Below the pieces are notes generated by a model. It saw only the letters and a program-made list of their open reading frames with translations. It had not been told where the DNA came from and did no database searches. A program made the position numbers and the translations under genes. A DNA stretch of 23,854 nucleotides, from NCBI GenBank assembly GCA_030039005.1, contig JASHQT010000457.1:1-23854 (forward strand). Reading direction: 5' to 3'. The DNA comes from Bryobacteraceae bacterium. Lineage in GTDB: Bacteria; Acidobacteriota; Terriglobia; Bryobacterales; Bryobacteraceae. Numbering within the stretch: position 1 is the first letter of the stretch; every line of letters starts with the position of its first letter. Positions 22,083 to 23,854 of the stretch are shown piece after piece.

Positions 22083-22280
22083 TGGGGTCTGCCCCGCGAG
22101 TTTAGGGGATCTAACCTAGTACCTGTCTCTAGCCGACGATGAATCAATAGAACAGTTTGTCACAGTTGCGTTTGCAGTCAAGTTAGTACCGCGGCGGGAT
22201 TAAAAATCATTTGCACGAATCAAGACGAAATCATTTCTTCAACAAAATGTAATCACGGCGCGGGTATATTCTGAAGTAGG
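22083..22280. other. Divergent control region of glycosyltransferase and PAP2 genes
   Basis: This 198-bp stretch is distinctly more AT-rich than its surroundings, as expected for promoters. On the plus strand TATATT (22265-22270) could be a -10 for the phosphatase, though without a -35 and very close to the ATG. On the minus strand TTGACT (rc of 22179-22184) lacks a good -10 at proper spacing. I see no gene. Confidence 0.35.
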
Positions 22281-22802
22281 ATGGTGCGAAGTCTAATCAC
22301 CAAGGGCGACCACAGTGTCATGCGCCGCGCCAACAACTGGGAAGCGCCGCGCTGGGTCCGGCTGTACCTGATCAGTGCCACGCGCGGCGGGGACGGCTGG
22401 CTGTGGTACGCGATGGGGCTGGCGATCCTGGTCCTGGGAGGTAAGACGCGTTTCGAGGCCGTGGGCGCCGCGGGCCTCGCTTCCATGCTCAGCGTTCTGC
22501 TGTTCCAGTGGCTGAAGCGGCTCACGGGACGGCGGCGGCCGTGTGAGATCGAGCCGCATTGCTGGGCCACGCTGCTTCCGCCGGATCAATTTTCGTTCCC
22601 CTCCGGGCACACCATGACGGCGTTTGCCGTGGCCATTCCGCTGCTGTTGTTCTACCCGACGCTCACCATCGGATTGCTGTTTTGCGCGGTGAGTATAGCA
22701 ATCTCGCGCGTTCTGCTCGGGATGCATTTCCTGAGCGACGTGGTGGCGGGCGCGGCGATCGGCACGGCGCTCGGGTACCTCGGTTTCCTGGCTTTTCAAT
22801 AA
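22281..22802 (+). CDS. PAP2-family phosphatase (membrane)
   Basis: The 173-residue polytopic membrane protein has the three acid-phosphatase motifs of the PAP2 family: K79-x6-R86-P87 (KRLTGRRRP), P107-S-G-H110 (FPSGHT), and S142-R143-x5-H149-x3-D153 (SRVLLGMHFLSD). It would hydrolyse a phosphate monoester of a lipid such as phosphatidate or undecaprenyl diphosphate, with the active site probably facing the periplasm. Hydrophobic segments lie at about 41-53, 59-75, 112-127, 128-143 and 155-171. ATG 22281 is used; ATG 22320 (residue 14) is possible if the nearby TATATT is the real -10. It diverges from the glycosyltransferase. Confidence 0.9.
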   Translation: MVRSLITKGDHSVMRRANNWEAPRWVRLYLISATRGGDGWLWYAMGLAILVLGGKTRFEAVGAAGLASMLSVLLFQWLKRLTGRRRPCEIEPHCWATLLPPDQFSFPSGHTMTAFAVAIPLLLFYPTLTIGLLFCAVSIAISRVLLGMHFLSDVVAGAAIGTALGYLGFLAFQ

Positions 22803-22844
22803 CCCTCCTCGTTCTCTCAGCTCTCCGGATCGTTTGGTGGGACA

Positions 22845-22853
22845 TGCTATGAT
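22845..22853 (+). promoter_or_regulatory. Extended -10 promoter for the HExxE protein gene
   Basis: TGCTATGAT is TG-n-TATGAT, an extended -10 box, in the 152-bp gap after the PAP2 gene. Transcription would start near 22860, with a leader of about 95 nt that holds a small hairpin, CGCCC/GGGCG at 22894-22907. No -35 is evident. Confidence 0.4.
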
Positions 22854-22954
22854 TTGGGTGGCTTCGATCGCCTGATCGGCCCGAACCGCTCCTCGCCCAA
22901 AGGGGCGCGTTCATCCAGACCAGCCATCGCCCTCCCATTGCGAGGAGGACTATC

Positions 22955-23800
22955 ATGAGCACCCTACCGCATCACGTTGCCCTGGTGTCAGATACGAGCA
23001 CGGTGAGTTTTGCGGACATATCGACGGTGGCCGCAGCCCTGCAAAAGCAGGCGATCCGGGATTTCAGCCCGCTGTGGCAGGTGAACGCGACGGTGAGCGC
23101 GTTCGATGCCCTGGAATCGGTTCCGGTGGATTATTGGCCGGTGATCGTGCGCGACGATATCGACCAGCCGGGTGCGGCCGGTTATCACACCGACGAGAAC
23201 GGACAACCGTTCGCGCTGGTGCAGGCCGACGATCAGTGGCAGCTCACGGTCAGTCACGAGACTTTGGAGATGCTGGCCGATCCGTTCGGCAATCGCACTG
23301 TGGCGGGCGCGCCTCCGCCGCAGGCGCCTCCGCCGCTTTCCTCGCTCAAGCGCGTGCTGTACCTGGTGGAAGTGTGCGATCCGTGCGAGGATACGCAGTT
23401 CGCGTATGGGGTGAACGGGCAGCAGCTTTCGGATTTCCTCACGCCGCATTACTACGATCCCAAGGGCGCCACAGGGACGCTGTACAGCTTTCGCGGGAAC
23501 ATCAAAGGGCCGCATACGGTGCTCGAGAACGGTTATGTGAGCTTCGGCAATCCGGTGACGAACGAGTGGTATCAGATCGTGGTGGCGAACGGCCAGACGC
23601 AGGTGCAGGATCTGGGGAAGCTGAACCGGAACGGCCGGAGCCTACGGGAAACCGTCGACGACCTGGTCCGCCAGGTGCGGAAAAATGAGCATTACCGGAC
23701 CAAACCGCCGGCCGCGATGGAAGCCACCAAGGGCGCCGCAATCGCCGAGTCCAGCCGCGCGCGGGCCAAGTACCTAAGGGAGTTTATCGGCAAACTATGA
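22955..23800 (+). CDS. Conserved hypothetical protein with HExxE motif
   Basis: The 281-residue product has no signal peptide or membrane segment. Residues 76-112 read AGYHTDENGQPFALVQ...LTVSHETLEMLADPFGN, with H101-E102-x2-E105 and D109, a pattern like a helix-borne zinc site in metallopeptidase-like proteins (SHExxExxxDP). After a Pro-rich turn (119-127) comes VEVCDPCEDTQFAYGVNGQQLSDFLTPHYYDP (138-169), a second conserved-looking block with a C-x2-C pair and a C-terminal charged helix (230-280). I think it belongs to a family of predicted zinc proteins of unknown role; catalysis is not shown. GAGGAGG stands six bases before the ATG. It overlaps the next gene by four bases. Confidence 0.7.
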   Translation: MSTLPHHVALVSDTSTVSFADISTVAAALQKQAIRDFSPLWQVNATVSAFDALESVPVDYWPVIVRDDIDQPGAAGYHTDENGQPFALVQADDQWQLTVSHETLEMLADPFGNRTVAGAPPPQAPPPLSSLKRVLYLVEVCDPCEDTQFAYGVNGQQLSDFLTPHYYDPKGATGTLYSFRGNIKGPHTVLENGYVSFGNPVTNEWYQIVVANGQTQVQDLGKLNRNGRSLRETVDDLVRQVRKNEHYRTKPPAAMEATKGAAIAESSRARAKYLREFIGKL

Positions 23801-23854
23801 CGGACAAGGAGACTCGGGAAAAGCAGGAGGAACGCAGTAAACGGATACGCGATG
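23797..23854 (+). CDS. Start of an unknown gene, cut by the window edge (partial)
   Basis: ATG 23797 overlaps the stop of the HExxE gene (ATGA) and the frame stays open to the end of the window for 19 codons, MTDKETREKQEERSKRIRD. The visible part is highly charged and helical; nothing can be said of its function. The overlap suggests translational coupling with the HExxE protein. Confidence 0.5.
   Translation, partial: MTDKETREKQEERSKRIRD

Noticed and set aside
20943..22142. A 399-codon plus-strand open frame opposite the glycosyltransferase
   Set aside because: Antisense shadow of a clear GT28-type gene, His/Gly/Glu-rich and without family features.

Overview
The window reads as a compact, GC-rich chromosomal segment of an Acidobacteriota bacterium, probably of the Solibacter/Bryobacter group. 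The strongest pointer is the C-terminal third of the large secreted protease at 18307-20805, which looks like the 'Solibacter uncharacterized C-terminal domain' (TIGR03437). Genes are tightly packed, several neighbours converge with 5-11 bp gaps or overlaps, and ribosome binding sites are often weak. I see no tRNA, rRNA, CRISPR array, insertion sequence or phage gene.

Left part (1-5.9 kb): the tail of an M28-type metallopeptidase converges on prmA (ribosomal protein L11 methyltransferase). Diverging from prmA is a three-gene operon: circularly permuted ATP-grasp protein, alpha-E protein and transglutaminase-like protease. This set recurs in many bacteria and is thought to make or modify a peptide; its product is not established. 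A small secreted IPT/TIG-like protein and a NarL-type response regulator follow on the minus strand.

Middle (5.9-13 kb): a 444-bp non-coding region leads into a flagellar basal-body and export operon, flgB-flgC-fliE-fliF-fliG-fliH-fliI-fliJ. It builds the proximal rod, MS ring, rotor switch and export ATPase complex. flgB/flgC, fliG/fliH, fliH/fliI and fliI/fliJ are translationally coupled or nearly so. In contrast, the gaps flgC-fliE, fliE-fliF and fliF-fliG are filled with unrelated short repeats and palindromes. The cluster stops at fliJ, so hook, rod-cap and motor genes must lie elsewhere.

Next (13-17 kb, minus strand): yceD-like (DUF177), rpmF (L32), plsX and a DsbD-type thiol:disulfide reductase form one likely operon. 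Downstream, facing fliJ, is a 22-residue hydrophobic ORF with one of the best Shine-Dalgarno sequences in the window; it is the best candidate for an undescribed gene here.

Right part (17-23.9 kb): a stand-alone MetE C-terminal-domain-like zinc enzyme, the secreted S53 (pro-kumamolisin) protease, an MGDG-synthase-like glycosyltransferase divergent from a PAP2 lipid phosphatase, and a conserved hypothetical protein with an HExxE motif. The last is coupled to a gene cut by the window edge.

I found no clear novel defence or mobile system. The points most worth a second look are the 22-aa peptide, the repeat-filled flagellar gaps, the phased repeats with a sigma-54-like match before flgB, and the tandem repeat abutting the response regulator's ribosome binding site.
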